Shown here: in pieces, positions 18,749-27,477 of the stretch
Position numbering within the stretch: position 1 is the stretch's first letter
Layout of the letters: each line of letters starts with the position of its first letter
Assembly: GCA_028819845.1 (NCBI GenBank)
Contig: JAPPKS010000023.1
Span: forward strand, 1 to 64,000
Length of the DNA stretch: 64,000 nt
DNA from: Candidatus Poribacteria bacterium
GTDB lineage: Bacteria > Poribacteria > WGA-4E > PCPOR2b
Reading direction: 5' to 3'
Translations under genes and position numbers: made by a program
Notes under the pieces: model-generated
What the model was told of the DNA's origin: nothing
The model's database searches: none
What the model saw: only the letters and a program-made list of their open reading frames with translations

Positions 18749-19624
18749 ATGAATACAACCTACACATCCCCCGTAAGCAGTTTACTGACCTATGGCGATT
18801 GTCGTGAGTCTCAGGAATGGCCGAACTATCTAGAACTCGGTTTCACCCAAGAGCACATTCCTGAATTGATTCGAATGGCTACAGACCAAGAACTGAATTG
18901 GGGTGACTCAGACGATCTGGAAGTATGGGCGCCCGTGCATGCTTGGCGGACTCTTGGACAATTGCGAGCGGAAGAAGCGATTGAACCGTTGATGTGCTTG
19001 TTCCATGAATTAGAAGAGCTCGACTGGATGAGCGAGGAACTTCCCATAGTTTACGGCATGATTGGTGTCAAGGCGATACCTGCGCTCGAAAGGTATCTAT
19101 CGGATTCTTCTAACAGCATCTATCCACGTCTTAGCGCGGCTTACGGTTTGGAACGTATCGGCATCACAATCCCGGCAGCGCGGGAAGAATGTGTTTCCAT
19201 ACTGACGCATCAATTGGACCGGTTTACAGAACAAGCTCTTGACTTCAATGCACTCTTGATAGCTCACTTGATCAATCTGAAAGGAGTGGAATCCATATCA
19301 AACATACGAAAAGCCTTTGTAGAGGGCTATGTCGAATACGCAGTCTGTGGCGATATCGAAGATGTAGAAATCGAGTTGGGATTAAGAAGTCATCGATCCA
19401 CGCCTGCAAACTACCCTACATTGGCAGACCAGTTTTTCCCTGATTTGAAAGCGGTTCTTTCGCGTCATGAGACCAAGAAGAAAAATAAAGTCGGGAGAAA
19501 TGAACCATGTCCATGTGGAAGCGGTAAGAAATATAAGAAATGCTGTCTCAACAAACCAAAGGAATCGGTGGACACGCAGGAGTTTTCCCCAAAACAGATC
19601 GAATTATCGGAATCAGAGAAATAG
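18749..19624 (+). CDS. SEC-C motif protein with HEAT-like N-terminal region
   Basis: 291 residues from the ATG at 18749, after tggagtgag. The N-terminal 210 residues are helical with HEAT-like repeats ('[22 protein letters not shown]', '[14 protein letters not shown]', '[13 protein letters not shown]'), as in DUF1186-type proteins. The C-terminus carries a full SEC-C zinc motif, '[18 protein letters not shown]', also found at the end of SecA. No partner is obvious. A 33-residue ORF with its own Shine-Dalgarno sequence follows 12 nt later. Confidence 0.8.
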   Translation: MNTTYTSPVSSLLTYGDCRESQEWPNYLELGFTQEHIPELIRMATDQELNWGDSDDLEVWAPVHAWRTLGQLRAEEAIEPLMCLFHELEELDWMSEELPIVYGMIGVKAIPALERYLSDSSNSIYPRLSAAYGLERIGITIPAAREECVSILTHQLDRFTEQALDFNALLIAHLINLKGVESISNIRKAFVEGYVEYAVCGDIEDVEIELGLRSHRSTPANYPTLADQFFPDLKAVLSRHETKKKNKVGRNEPCPCGSGKKYKKCCLNKPKESVDTQEFSPKQIELSESEK

Positions 19625-19636
19625 GAGATTCAATTG

Positions 19637-19738
19637 ATGCTGAACCATGGAAAAAGAATTCAGGCGATGCAACGAGTTATGAAGCACACAAATGCTGGAT
19701 TAAAAGCCGCCAAAGATAATATAGACCATTTCCGGTAA
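19637..19738 (+). CDS. Possible 33-residue small protein
   Basis: ATG at 19637 with aggag at 19623-19627, which overlaps the stop region of the SEC-C gene; the stop is TAA at 19736-19738. The product is basic and Lys/His rich (MLNHGKRIQAMQRVMKHT...), with no membrane segment. The ribosome binding site and close spacing support translation. The short length and lack of any recognised family argue for caution. Confidence 0.3.
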   Translation: MLNHGKRIQAMQRVMKHTNAGLKAAKDNIDHFR

Positions 19739-19771
19739 AATGAAGTGTTCATGGATTTTTTGTACAGGGTT

Positions 19772-20533
19772 CTACGTTTTGAAATCCCCATGCGATTGGT
19801 TGATTAACGCCGCGCTATAGCCTGCACCAAACCCGTTGTCAATGTTGACGACGGTCACGCCAGCGGCGCAGGTATTAAGCATACCCAAGAGCGCAGCCAT
19901 GCCTCCAAAACTAGCGCCATACCCGACACTTGTTGGAACAGCAATCACGGGTTTATCAACCAATCCACCGACAACACTCGGGAGCGCCCCCTCCATCCCC
20001 GCTACAACTATGATTACGCGTGCTTTGACCAGCGTTTCGTGGTTGCCGAGCAGGCGGTGTAGTCCCGCGACGCCGACATCATACAGGCGTTCGACGCGGT
20101 TTCCCAAAATCTGGGCGGTTTCTACAGCCTCTTCCGCAACAGGGATATCCGATGTGCCCGCCGATACGACCAAGATGCCGTCATGCAATTCCCCAGATGG
20201 CTGACCAACGCTAATAGTTCGTCCAAGTTCGTTAAAATGCGCGGACGCATCAAGGGTAAGCACCGCTTCATAAATTTCCTGGGTGGCGCGAGTCGCAAAA
20301 AGGAGATTGCCCGCCGCCAGAATTCGCCTGCTAATTTCTTTAACGTGATTAACGGTTTTTCCTTCGCAAAAGATAACTTCCGGAAAGCCATTCCGCAGTT
20401 GACGGTGGTGATCGACTTTGGAAAACTGTATATCTTCAAACGGCAGATAGCGCAGTGATTGAATTGCCGCATCAATGTCAATGTCACCGTGCTGAACACC
20501 TTCAAGGAGCGTTTTTAGTTTATCAAGATTCAT
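19772..20533 (-). CDS. larB: Pyridinium-3,5-biscarboxylic acid mononucleotide synthase LarB
   Basis: 253 residues. LarB carboxylates and hydrolyses nicotinic acid adenine dinucleotide in the first step of the nickel-pincer nucleotide cofactor of lactate racemase. The protein shows the PurE-like C-terminal domain: 'VVSAGTSDIPVAEEAVETA', 'RLYDVGVAGLHRLLG', 'VIIVVAGMEGALPSVVGGL' and 'VIAVPTSVGYGASFGGMAALLGMLNTCAAGVTVVNIDNGFGAGYSA'. The N-terminal helical region 'LDKLKTLLEGVQHGDIDIDAAI' is also typical. larC, larE and larA are not in the window. No strong Shine-Dalgarno sequence precedes the ATG at 20533. Confidence 0.92.
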   Translation of the reverse strand: MNLDKLKTLLEGVQHGDIDIDAAIQSLRYLPFEDIQFSKVDHHRQLRNGFPEVIFCEGKTVNHVKEISRRILAAGNLLFATRATQEIYEAVLTLDASAHFNELGRTISVGQPSGELHDGILVVSAGTSDIPVAEEAVETAQILGNRVERLYDVGVAGLHRLLGNHETLVKARVIIVVAGMEGALPSVVGGLVDKPVIAVPTSVGYGASFGGMAALLGMLNTCAAGVTVVNIDNGFGAGYSAALINQSHGDFKT

Positions 20534-20560
20534 ACGCGGCGTTATTCGAAATTCGAGATT

Positions 20561-20599
20561 AAAAAGAAGCCACAGGTGGAAATACGCCCTGTGGCTTCT
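20561..20599 (-). terminator. Rho-independent terminator after the alaS-DUF948-YtxH genes
   Basis: A perfect 12-bp stem, agaagccacagg (20565-20576) with cctgtggcttct (20588-20599), has an 11-nt loop. Read on the minus strand it is followed by TTTTT (complement of 20561-20565). It closes the transcript coming from alaS, DUF948 and YtxH before larB. Confidence 0.8.
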
Positions 20600-20704
20600 A
20601 CTTTCGCGGAAAATTATATGTAATTAGCCTACGTCAACAATGTGAGCGAACAATAGTCAGGGTGATTCGGCGTTCGCACTTTGCCCGACGATAAGCAGAA
20701 AATT

Positions 20705-21067
20705 TCAACTCGCGGACTCGCCATCGGTCTTTTTTGAATTGCCATCTTTTTGAACATCCGCATCTGACAGCTCATCCTTCTTTTTGACGAAGGCTTTTTT
20801 GCCCGCTTTAACGGCTGCTTTCATACCGCCTTTTGTTTCATCAATTCGGTCTTTACCTTGATTGACGAGTTCAGTGGCTCTTCCTTTGGCGGTGTGGACA
20901 GCATCAACAGTCCTGTCTTTGGCATCCATAGAGACTTCACGAATCCTTTTTCGCGTTTCGCTGCCTGCGAATGGAGCCAACAGCAAACTGAGGACAGCAC
21001 CAACCAAACCGCCCATGAAAAAAGCAACTAAGTATCCAAGTCCGCTTCCACGTTCTTCATTTTTCAC
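20705..21067 (-). CDS. YtxH-like membrane-anchored stress protein
   Basis: 120 residues if translation starts at the GTG at 21067. The frame also has an ATG at 21082, but the strong GGAGGT lies inside that extension, 7 nt before the GTG, so I prefer the GTG. A glycine-rich N-terminal membrane segment ('GLGYLVAFFMGGLVGAVLSLLLAPFAG') is followed by 'SETRKRIRE' and a long amphipathic, Lys-rich helix. This is the YtxH layout. It is downstream of the DUF948 gene, a common pairing in bacteria. The function is poorly known; an envelope or stress role is assumed from the family. Confidence 0.75.
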   Translation of the reverse strand: MKNEERGSGLGYLVAFFMGGLVGAVLSLLLAPFAGSETRKRIREVSMDAKDRTVDAVHTAKGRATELVNQGKDRIDETKGGMKAAVKAGKKAFVKKKDELSDADVQKDGNSKKTDGESAS

Positions 21068-21110
21068 TTTAATTACCTCCATTCTCGTAAATTAGATATT
21101 TTTCATTACA

Positions 21111-21629
21111 CTATTCGGAACCATCTTTTTCCTCTGGTTTCCATGATTGACTAAATACCTCCCAACCCGTCTTAATTCCGCTCCACAAACTAATCATGTC
21201 TGAGATGGGAACAGTGAGTTGATCTCGATAGTATTCAGCACGATTGACCGTTTTTTGGGAAAAATCACCGAGCAAGTTCATCAATTCATCTAGCTTGGCA
21301 ACACTCTGATTCACAACCTGCGTCATTTCATGAATGTTGTGTGTAATCGGCTGGACTTCAGATTCGCTAATGTGCTGGATAGAAGCTGTGATTGCATTGA
21401 CATTTTTGAGCAGTTCTGGCAATTCGGTATTCAACGCTTTGACGGACTGATCGACCTCCTTGAGCAAACCGTTTAGTTCATTGTCCACTATTGCTTCTAC
21501 CGATTTGAAGGTGCCGCCGATGTCTCTAAGCACCCTGCCTAAGCGTACAACCAGATATATAGCTGCGCCACTGAGTACGATCAGGAATACTGACAAACTT
21601 AGCTTCCAAACTATCGGAGCCCATTCCAT
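21111..21629 (-). CDS. DUF948-family membrane protein
   Basis: 172 residues. One N-terminal membrane segment ('LSLSVFLIVLSGAAIYLVVRLG') is followed by about 100 residues of coiled-coil-like heptads ('VEAIVDNELNGLLKEVDQSVKALNTELPELL', 'VVNQSVAKLDELMNLL'). This is typical of DUF948 proteins, which often sit beside YtxH genes as here. aaagga precedes the ATG at 21629. alaS ends 57 nt upstream, so the three genes probably share a transcript ending at 20561. Confidence 0.75.
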   Translation of the reverse strand: MEWAPIVWKLSLSVFLIVLSGAAIYLVVRLGRVLRDIGGTFKSVEAIVDNELNGLLKEVDQSVKALNTELPELLKNVNAITASIQHISESEVQPITHNIHEMTQVVNQSVAKLDELMNLLGDFSQKTVNRAEYYRDQLTVPISDMISLWSGIKTGWEVFSQSWKPEEKDGSE

Positions 21630-21686
21630 ATTAAATTCCTTTCTACATCAACTAATGCACAACATCTCAAACTGGCGCAAAATTCT

Positions 21687-24338
21687 TCAATTTAGCTGAT
21701 TGGCGACAATGTTTACGACAGCATCAATCGCACATTGCATCTTGCCGGGTTCCTTGCTGCCACCTTGAGCAAGCTCGGGGCGCCCGCCGCCGCGTCCGTC
21801 AGCAATACGAGTGACTGCCTGAACAATTTTACCGGCTTGCAAGCCGCGGCCTTTTACGAGATCGGGAGTAACACCGGTTATGAATGCAACTTCGTTTCCA
21901 GTTGCCGAAGCGAGGACAATAACGCCGGATTCAAGGCGGTTTTTCAACTCGTCGGCGAGCCGGCGCAGCCCGTCCCGATCCATACGATCCACCACGGAAG
22001 CCACGACGCGGAAACCATCCACGACAACGGCTCGATTCGCGAGATCGACGACACTGGATTTTGCGAGTTTTGCCTGCAGTTCGTTAATCTGTTGTTCAAG
22101 TTCTCGATTGGCTTGCACCAATCTTTCCACCTGTTCCGGCGTACGATGCTTAGGGGTTTTGAGTATACTTCCGATGGAGGAAAGCAAGTCATCTTCGGAA
22201 CAGACATGTTGATAGGCTGAATTTCCGGTAACGGCTTCAATTCGACGGGTACCGGCGGCGATGCTGCTTTCGTTCAAAATCTTGACAAGGCCTATTTCGC
22301 CAGTCGCACGAGTGTGCGTACCGCCGCAGAGCTCCATGCTGTAGCCGCCAATCTCGACCACGCGCACGACGTCGCCGTATTTATCGCCGAAGAACGCGAG
22401 TGCTCCCTTGTCCTTGGCTGTTTGCAGGGACATGGAGTCGATTTCAACTTCGTCATTCATACGAACACAGTGGTTAATGAAGCCTTCAATCTCTCGGAGT
22501 TGATTATCCGTCACGCCTTGAAAGTGCGCGAAGTCGAATCGCAACCGTCCCGGCTCAACAAGTGATCCCGCTTGACTGACATGCGTTCCGAGCACTTTGC
22601 GCAGCGCGCCGTGCAGCATGTGAGTTGCCGTGTGGCTCGCGGCAATGTGCGCTCGCCGGACCGCATCAATCTGCGATGTGACAGGCGTCTGCGGCGTAAT
22701 TTCTCCTTCAATAACCTTGCACTTGTGAACAATCAGATCGGGGTTCGGTTTGAAAGTATCGACGACGTTTAGCTTCGCTTTTTCACTCTCGATTATTCCG
22801 ATGTCACCGACTTGACCTCCCGATTCCGCATAAAACGGCGTGCGGTTGAGGATGGCAGCAACCTCTTCACCTTCGTGGATTCCCGATACCAATTCATCGC
22901 CGCGAATCAATGCGATGACCTTTGCCTCCGCCTCCTCCGTATCATACCCCAAAAATTCGGTTTTCTCATATTCCTTGAGAATTTCTAAATAAACCTCTTC
23001 GCCCTTCCCGCTGCCGCCGGCGGCTTTCCAAGCGGCGCGGCTGCGCTCTTGCTGTGAAGCCATACCAGCGGCGAAGCCTTTTTCGTCGACTGACAGTCCA
23101 CGTTCGCGCGCCAAAATTTCGGTGAGGTCCAGCGGAAAGCCAAAGGTATCGTAGAGTTCAAAAGCGCGTTCACCGGGGACGACAGATTGTTGCTGCGCGT
23201 GGAGTTCATCAAGTGATTTTCCGAGGATTTCCAATCCCCGATCAAGTGTTTGATGGAATCGCCCTTCTTCTCCACGAACTATCTGCTTCACAAACTCCCG
23301 ACGCGGGACGACATCAGCGTAAACCGAGCCGAGCAGTTCGATGACTTTGTCCACGAGCCGATAAATGAAAGGGACATCCATCCCTAACCGTTTTCCATAA
23401 AGAACGGCTCGGCGCAAAATTCTCCGTATTACATAGCCACGCCCTTCGTTAGAGGGCATTACGCCGTCACCGATAGCAAACGTCAGGCAGCGCACGTGGT
23501 CGGCAATGACGCGGTGGGCAACACCGGAAATGTCTTCCGAATACGCGCTATCCGTAATATCGGCGATGACATCAATCAAGGGTGTGAACACATCGGTTTT
23601 GTAGTTTGAATCAACGCCCTGCAAGATTGCCACCGCGCGTTCAAAGCCCATACCCGTATCAACGTGTTTTTCTGGCAACGGATACAATTTTCCCGCTGCG
23701 TCCCGGTTATACTGTATGAATACGAGATTCCAGAGTTCGCGGTACCGATCGCATTTATTGACACCACATTCGTGTGCAGGGTCTTGGGTTGAACATGCCT
23801 CAGGGCCGAGATCTATGTGTACTTCTGAACACGGGCCGCATGGACCGGTATCCCCCATTTCCCAGAAGTTGTCTTTGTCGAATCTGATTACTTGGCTGGC
23901 TGGAACATCGGTTACTGTCGTCCACAGCTTTTCGGCTTCATCGTCATCCAAATGAACCGTTGCCCACAATCGATTTTTCGGAATCTTCCAGATTTCCGTA
24001 ACCAACTCCCAAGCAAATTCGATAGCTTCGTGTTTGTAGTAATCTCCAAAGGACCAATTGCCCAGCATTTCAAAAAAGGTATGATGTCCACCGGAATAGC
24101 CGACCTCTTCTAAATCGTTATGTTTACCGCTGACGCGAATACACTTCTGAGAATCAGCCGCACGTTTATATTCGCGCTGCCCCACGCCCAAGAACACATC
24201 TTTAAACTGGTTCATACCAGCGTTTGTAAACAGCAGGGTCGGATCTTCCGCAGGCACTACCGGTGCGCTGGGAACGACAGTATGACCGCGCTCCCGGAAA
24301 AAATCCAAAAAACTCGATCGAATCTCATTGGATGTCAT
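21687..24338 (-). CDS. alaS: Alanyl-tRNA synthetase AlaS
   Basis: 883 residues from the ATG at 24338 ('MTSNEIRSSFLDFFRERGH'), preceded by gagag; the frame is open to 24371. It charges tRNA-Ala and edits mischarged Ser and Gly. The class II catalytic core begins 'PSAPVVPAEDPTLLFTNAGMNQFKDVFLG'. The editing domain shows the zinc motif 'HIAASHTATHMLHGAL' and 'ELCGGTHTRATGEIG'. The C-terminal C-Ala domain ends 'GGGRPELAQGGSKEP'. Full length for the family. A promoter-like sequence lies at 24478-24507. Confidence 0.97.
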   Translation of the reverse strand: MTSNEIRSSFLDFFRERGHTVVPSAPVVPAEDPTLLFTNAGMNQFKDVFLGVGQREYKRAADSQKCIRVSGKHNDLEEVGYSGGHHTFFEMLGNWSFGDYYKHEAIEFAWELVTEIWKIPKNRLWATVHLDDDEAEKLWTTVTDVPASQVIRFDKDNFWEMGDTGPCGPCSEVHIDLGPEACSTQDPAHECGVNKCDRYRELWNLVFIQYNRDAAGKLYPLPEKHVDTGMGFERAVAILQGVDSNYKTDVFTPLIDVIADITDSAYSEDISGVAHRVIADHVRCLTFAIGDGVMPSNEGRGYVIRRILRRAVLYGKRLGMDVPFIYRLVDKVIELLGSVYADVVPRREFVKQIVRGEEGRFHQTLDRGLEILGKSLDELHAQQQSVVPGERAFELYDTFGFPLDLTEILARERGLSVDEKGFAAGMASQQERSRAAWKAAGGSGKGEEVYLEILKEYEKTEFLGYDTEEAEAKVIALIRGDELVSGIHEGEEVAAILNRTPFYAESGGQVGDIGIIESEKAKLNVVDTFKPNPDLIVHKCKVIEGEITPQTPVTSQIDAVRRAHIAASHTATHMLHGALRKVLGTHVSQAGSLVEPGRLRFDFAHFQGVTDNQLREIEGFINHCVRMNDEVEIDSMSLQTAKDKGALAFFGDKYGDVVRVVEIGGYSMELCGGTHTRATGEIGLVKILNESSIAAGTRRIEAVTGNSAYQHVCSEDDLLSSIGSILKTPKHRTPEQVERLVQANRELEQQINELQAKLAKSSVVDLANRAVVVDGFRVVASVVDRMDRDGLRRLADELKNRLESGVIVLASATGNEVAFITGVTPDLVKGRGLQAGKIVQAVTRIADGRGGGRPELAQGGSKEPGKMQCAIDAVVNIVANQLN

Positions 24339-24477
24339 CAGTGACTTTTCTCTCTGATTTGAAGCCCGCAATTATCTTCCCAATTTCAATCGCTTTCGTT
24401 GAGAATGCTCCTAAAATTGATTGATCAGCCTTACAAATCCGTAAAGGCAACCGCCGTCGGAGCAAGCCTCTATAACA

Positions 24478-24507
24478 AGTATACCAAATTGTGAATCTCA
24501 ATTTCAA
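24478..24507 (-). promoter_or_regulatory. Probable sigma-70-type promoter of alaS
   Basis: On the minus strand: TTGAAA (complement of 24502-24507), an 18-nt spacer and TATACT (complement of 24478-24483). It lies about 140 nt upstream of the alaS start and reads towards it. Confidence 0.6.
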
Positions 24508-24570
24508 GGTTGATAACTATTACTTCGCGGTTGATGTGGGCGAGGATTTGTCAGCCCCTCATATTCGTGC

Positions 24571-26439
24571 TCACTTGGGCGTCAGCATTGCGGTGATGTC
24601 CATCGGTAACTTTACGTCATGTTTGTCCTCGAAGTCCGAAACGCTTGCGTAGTCGTTGCCAAATGCGTCAATGACATTTACTCCCATCGCCTCCGCAACG
24701 GTCAAATCTAATTTGGCTTTCTCCCATTCTCCGACGTGTAACCACGTCTCACCACGATTGTAATAGGCCGCGGCGTAATCACGTTTGAGTTGTATCGCCT
24801 TGTTATAGTCATTGATTGCACAAGTATATTCTCCTTGTTTGTAGAAAGCTACCCCCCGATTGACGTAAGCTTCGGCAAGGTCAGGTTTGAGACTTATCGC
24901 CGTGTTATAGTCTTCAACGGCACGGTTATACTCAGCCTTTTTGCCGTAAGCTACTCCTCGATTGATGTAAGCTCCGGCAAAGTCCGGTTTGAGTTGTATG
25001 GTTTTGTTAAAGTCTGCGATAGCACAGTCATATTTTTCTTTGCCATTATACGCTACCCCCCGATTAGTGTAAGCCTCAGCAAAGTCCGGTTTGAGTTGTA
25101 TTGCTTTGTCACCGTCTTCAATAGCTCGGTCAAAATTGGCAATGTTGTAGTGGGCAATGCCACGATTGCTATATGCGCCTGCATAATCGTCTTTGAGTTC
25201 TATTGCTTTGGTATAGTCCGCGATTGCAAGGCCGAACTCGCCTTTACTCCCGTAAGCTAAACCCCGATTATTATAGGATTCGGCAAGGTTTGGTTTGAGT
25301 TCTATGGCTTTGGTATAGTCCACTATGGCGTGGTCAAACTCGTCTCTATCTCGGTAAACATTGCCGCGATTGTAATAGGCTTCGGCAAGTTTTGGGTTGA
25401 GTTTAATGGCTTTGGTATAGTCGACTATAGCGCGGTCAACCTTACCTTTATCTCGGTAAGCATTACCGCGATTGTTATACGGATCGGCATAATCGTTTTT
25501 GATTTGTATTGCTTTTGTATAGTCTTCGATTGCACGGTCAACTGTGCTTTTTTTATAGTAAGCTTCTCCGCGATTGTAATAGGCTGAGGCGAGATTTGGT
25601 TTAAGGCCTATCGCCTTGTTGTAGTCTTCAATGGCGCGGTCAAACTCGCCTTTATGGCTGTAGGCATTACCACGGTTGTTATATAGTTCGGCAAAGTCAT
25701 TCTTGAGTTGTATTGCTTTGTCATAATCTTCGATTGCCCGGTCATAATTTCCTTTGCCCTCGTAGGCATTACCACGGTTGTTATATGCCTCGGCAAAATC
25801 GTTTTTGAGTTGTATCGCCCGGTTGCAGTCCTCAATTGCAAGGTCATAATCGCCCTTGTCTCGATAGACAAGTCCGCGATTGTTATACGCCGCAGCAAAT
25901 TTGGGTTTAAGTTGTATAGCTTTGTTATAGTCTACAATGGCACGCTCAAACTCGCGTTTTTTCGCGTAAGCCAAACCGCGATTGTTATAGGCGATAGCAT
26001 AGTCTCGTTTAAGTTCTATCGCTGTGGAATAGTCTTCAATAGCACGGTCATAATTGCACTTGATGCCATATACAACCCCACGATTGTAATAGGCTTCGGC
26101 AAATTTGGGTTTGAGCTCTAAGGCTGTGTTCAAATCTGCGATGGCAAGGTCAAACTGGCCTTTATTCGCGTAAGCAACCCCGCGATTGATATAGGCGTCG
26201 ACATAATCGTCGTCTAGTTGTAACGCTATGTCCAAGTCTGCGATGGCACAGTCGTACTCGCCCTTTTCCCTGTAAGCGTAACCGCGAAAGTTGTAGATAG
26301 GTGCGTAGTCTGGTTTCAGTGCAATCGCCTTGTCGTAGTCATCAATCGCACCATTAAATTCCTTTGTGACCAATCTAACATTGCCCCGTTGAAAATAGTT
26401 GTAGTAGCGCGTGTCTTCGTTAGTTAAACTGTCCTTCAC
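24571..26439 (-). CDS. TPR-repeat protein, partner of the FRG gene
   Basis: 622 residues built from about 16 near-identical 34-residue TPR units of the 'DYDKAIQLKPDFAEAYNNRGNAYxxKGxYDRAIE' type. The DNA repeats at about 102 bp, which indicates recent tandem growth. The C-terminus leaves the TPR pattern and ends 'YASVSDFEDKHDVKLPMDITAMLTPK'; the 'MLTP' tail is shared with the TPR protein at 28634. The start is a GTG at 26439 that overlaps the FRG stop (GTGA), so the two genes are coupled. There is no signal peptide, so it is probably a cytoplasmic scaffold or regulator. A role as partner of the FRG protein is inferred from this coupling. Confidence 0.8.
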   Translation of the reverse strand: MKDSLTNEDTRYYNYFQRGNVRLVTKEFNGAIDDYDKAIALKPDYAPIYNFRGYAYREKGEYDCAIADLDIALQLDDDYVDAYINRGVAYANKGQFDLAIADLNTALELKPKFAEAYYNRGVVYGIKCNYDRAIEDYSTAIELKRDYAIAYNNRGLAYAKKREFERAIVDYNKAIQLKPKFAAAYNNRGLVYRDKGDYDLAIEDCNRAIQLKNDFAEAYNNRGNAYEGKGNYDRAIEDYDKAIQLKNDFAELYNNRGNAYSHKGEFDRAIEDYNKAIGLKPNLASAYYNRGEAYYKKSTVDRAIEDYTKAIQIKNDYADPYNNRGNAYRDKGKVDRAIVDYTKAIKLNPKLAEAYYNRGNVYRDRDEFDHAIVDYTKAIELKPNLAESYNNRGLAYGSKGEFGLAIADYTKAIELKDDYAGAYSNRGIAHYNIANFDRAIEDGDKAIQLKPDFAEAYTNRGVAYNGKEKYDCAIADFNKTIQLKPDFAGAYINRGVAYGKKAEYNRAVEDYNTAISLKPDLAEAYVNRGVAFYKQGEYTCAINDYNKAIQLKRDYAAAYYNRGETWLHVGEWEKAKLDLTVAEAMGVNVIDAFGNDYASVSDFEDKHDVKLPMDITAMLTPK

Positions 26440-27215
26440 GGCAGGGCTTCTCCTTCGTTGGCTGTAACAAGTCTTAGGTCATAGGGTTGTTCCTGCGTGT
26501 TTCGTTCAAAAAACCCGAGCAGATCGGAAAATAGTGTTTCTTCCGAGATTCCCATTTTCGCCAAATCCTGTCTCAGATTTTCTTTGTGTTCAGCGGGGAT
26601 GGCAATTTCTTGAGCCATCATCTCACTATCCATTTCGGGCAATCCAAATAAGAATACCGATTGTTGCATGGTCATTCGTTCAGTGTCGACCGTTCGACTG
26701 TCCAGAGTGGGCGACCAAAGATACCACCGTTCTTGGTTCTCACCAAAAAACGCACTTAAATCGCGCTGAAGCGTTTCAAGTGTGTCTATCTCTTTAAGGT
26801 TCTCGTTCTCATTTTCTAACACAAACACCTTGCCATTTATATCCTTATTGGAGCAGGCGACCCAAAGAGCGACTAAGGGGCTGAATGTGAAGTCGATCAA
26901 TCCTGTCGCCACTTTGTTGTGCTGTAGATGTGCCATACACTCTAACGGGTGCAGGGTCCTGTAGGTTGATGGATATCTTAGTTTAATTTCATCAATGATT
27001 TGTTCAAGATACGCCCGCCACAGACGGTGTAATACATCAGAAGATACATCTGATGAATCGCCATGTTGCCTTTCTAAGCGACGATAAGCGCTGCTGTTCA
27101 CTTGCCAGTCTTCATTTTCCTGGCCTCGATAGAGATAACTCTTTTCGGAGGTGGTTATCTTGCCGATTTGGCTGATGTAGTCTGCTAAGCTAGATATTTC
27201 AATTTTACCGTTCAT
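26436..27215 (-). CDS. FRG-domain protein
   Basis: 259 residues. The N-terminal 'SYLYRGQENEDWQVNSSAYRRL' and central 'LECMAHLQHNKVATGLIDFTFSPLVALWVACS' are the hallmarks of the FRG domain (PF08867): the (F/Y)RG motif and the QH..-.T.L.DFT..PLVAL block. The C-terminal part includes 'MTMQQSVFLFG', also usual in the family ('RI..Q.G.F'). FRG proteins are frequent in accessory and conflict-type loci; their biochemical activity is not established to my knowledge. It overlaps the downstream TPR gene by 4 nt. A truncated SDR gene lies just upstream, suggesting that this pair was inserted there. Confidence 0.8.
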   Translation of the reverse strand: MNGKIEISSLADYISQIGKITTSEKSYLYRGQENEDWQVNSSAYRRLERQHGDSSDVSSDVLHRLWRAYLEQIIDEIKLRYPSTYRTLHPLECMAHLQHNKVATGLIDFTFSPLVALWVACSNKDINGKVFVLENENENLKEIDTLETLQRDLSAFFGENQERWYLWSPTLDSRTVDTERMTMQQSVFLFGLPEMDSEMMAQEIAIPAEHKENLRQDLAKMGISEETLFSDLLGFFERNTQEQPYDLRLVTANEGEALP

Positions 27216-27399
27216 TCGTTGATTTACCCATTTTGTGCCCCGATTTGTGCTGTCTAAAGCGGAATTCAGTGAATTTTGGGAATTTCAGTATTTTTTTGAA
27301 GGAATCCTTGCTTATTCTTATCACAGATTGGTTTGGGGGTGTTTCGTTAAAGCGGAAATTGCACTCACATTGCGACAATTTCTCTTGCATCTGCATTCC

Positions 27400-27477
27400 A
27401 AGCCGCATCTCAACCGCTCGGCCGATACCTCGCCCTGTCCCTGTCACAAACGCAGCTTTAATCGTTAGGTTTACCAA
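27400..27477 (-). pseudogene. N-terminal remnant of a short-chain dehydrogenase/reductase
   Basis: Read on the minus strand from the TTG at 27477, the frame gives 'LTIKAAFVTGTGRGIGRAV', the cofactor-binding strand and TGxxxGIG loop of an SDR Rossmann fold. After about 26 residues the similarity stops and unrelated sequence leads to the FRG gene. It overlaps the 3' end of the selenoprotein gene by 20 nt, as a former operon partner might. It looks like a gene cut off by insertion or deletion. Confidence 0.55.

Noticed and set aside
21735-22220. Plus-strand ORFs across alaS (161 and 110 codons)
   Set aside because: They are antisense to the well-conserved C-terminal part of alaS and have no recognisable motif.
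24571-26439. Regular about 102-bp direct repeats that could suggest a repeat array such as CRISPR
   Set aside because: The repeats are in frame, contiguous and encode TPR units; there are no unique spacers and no cas genes.
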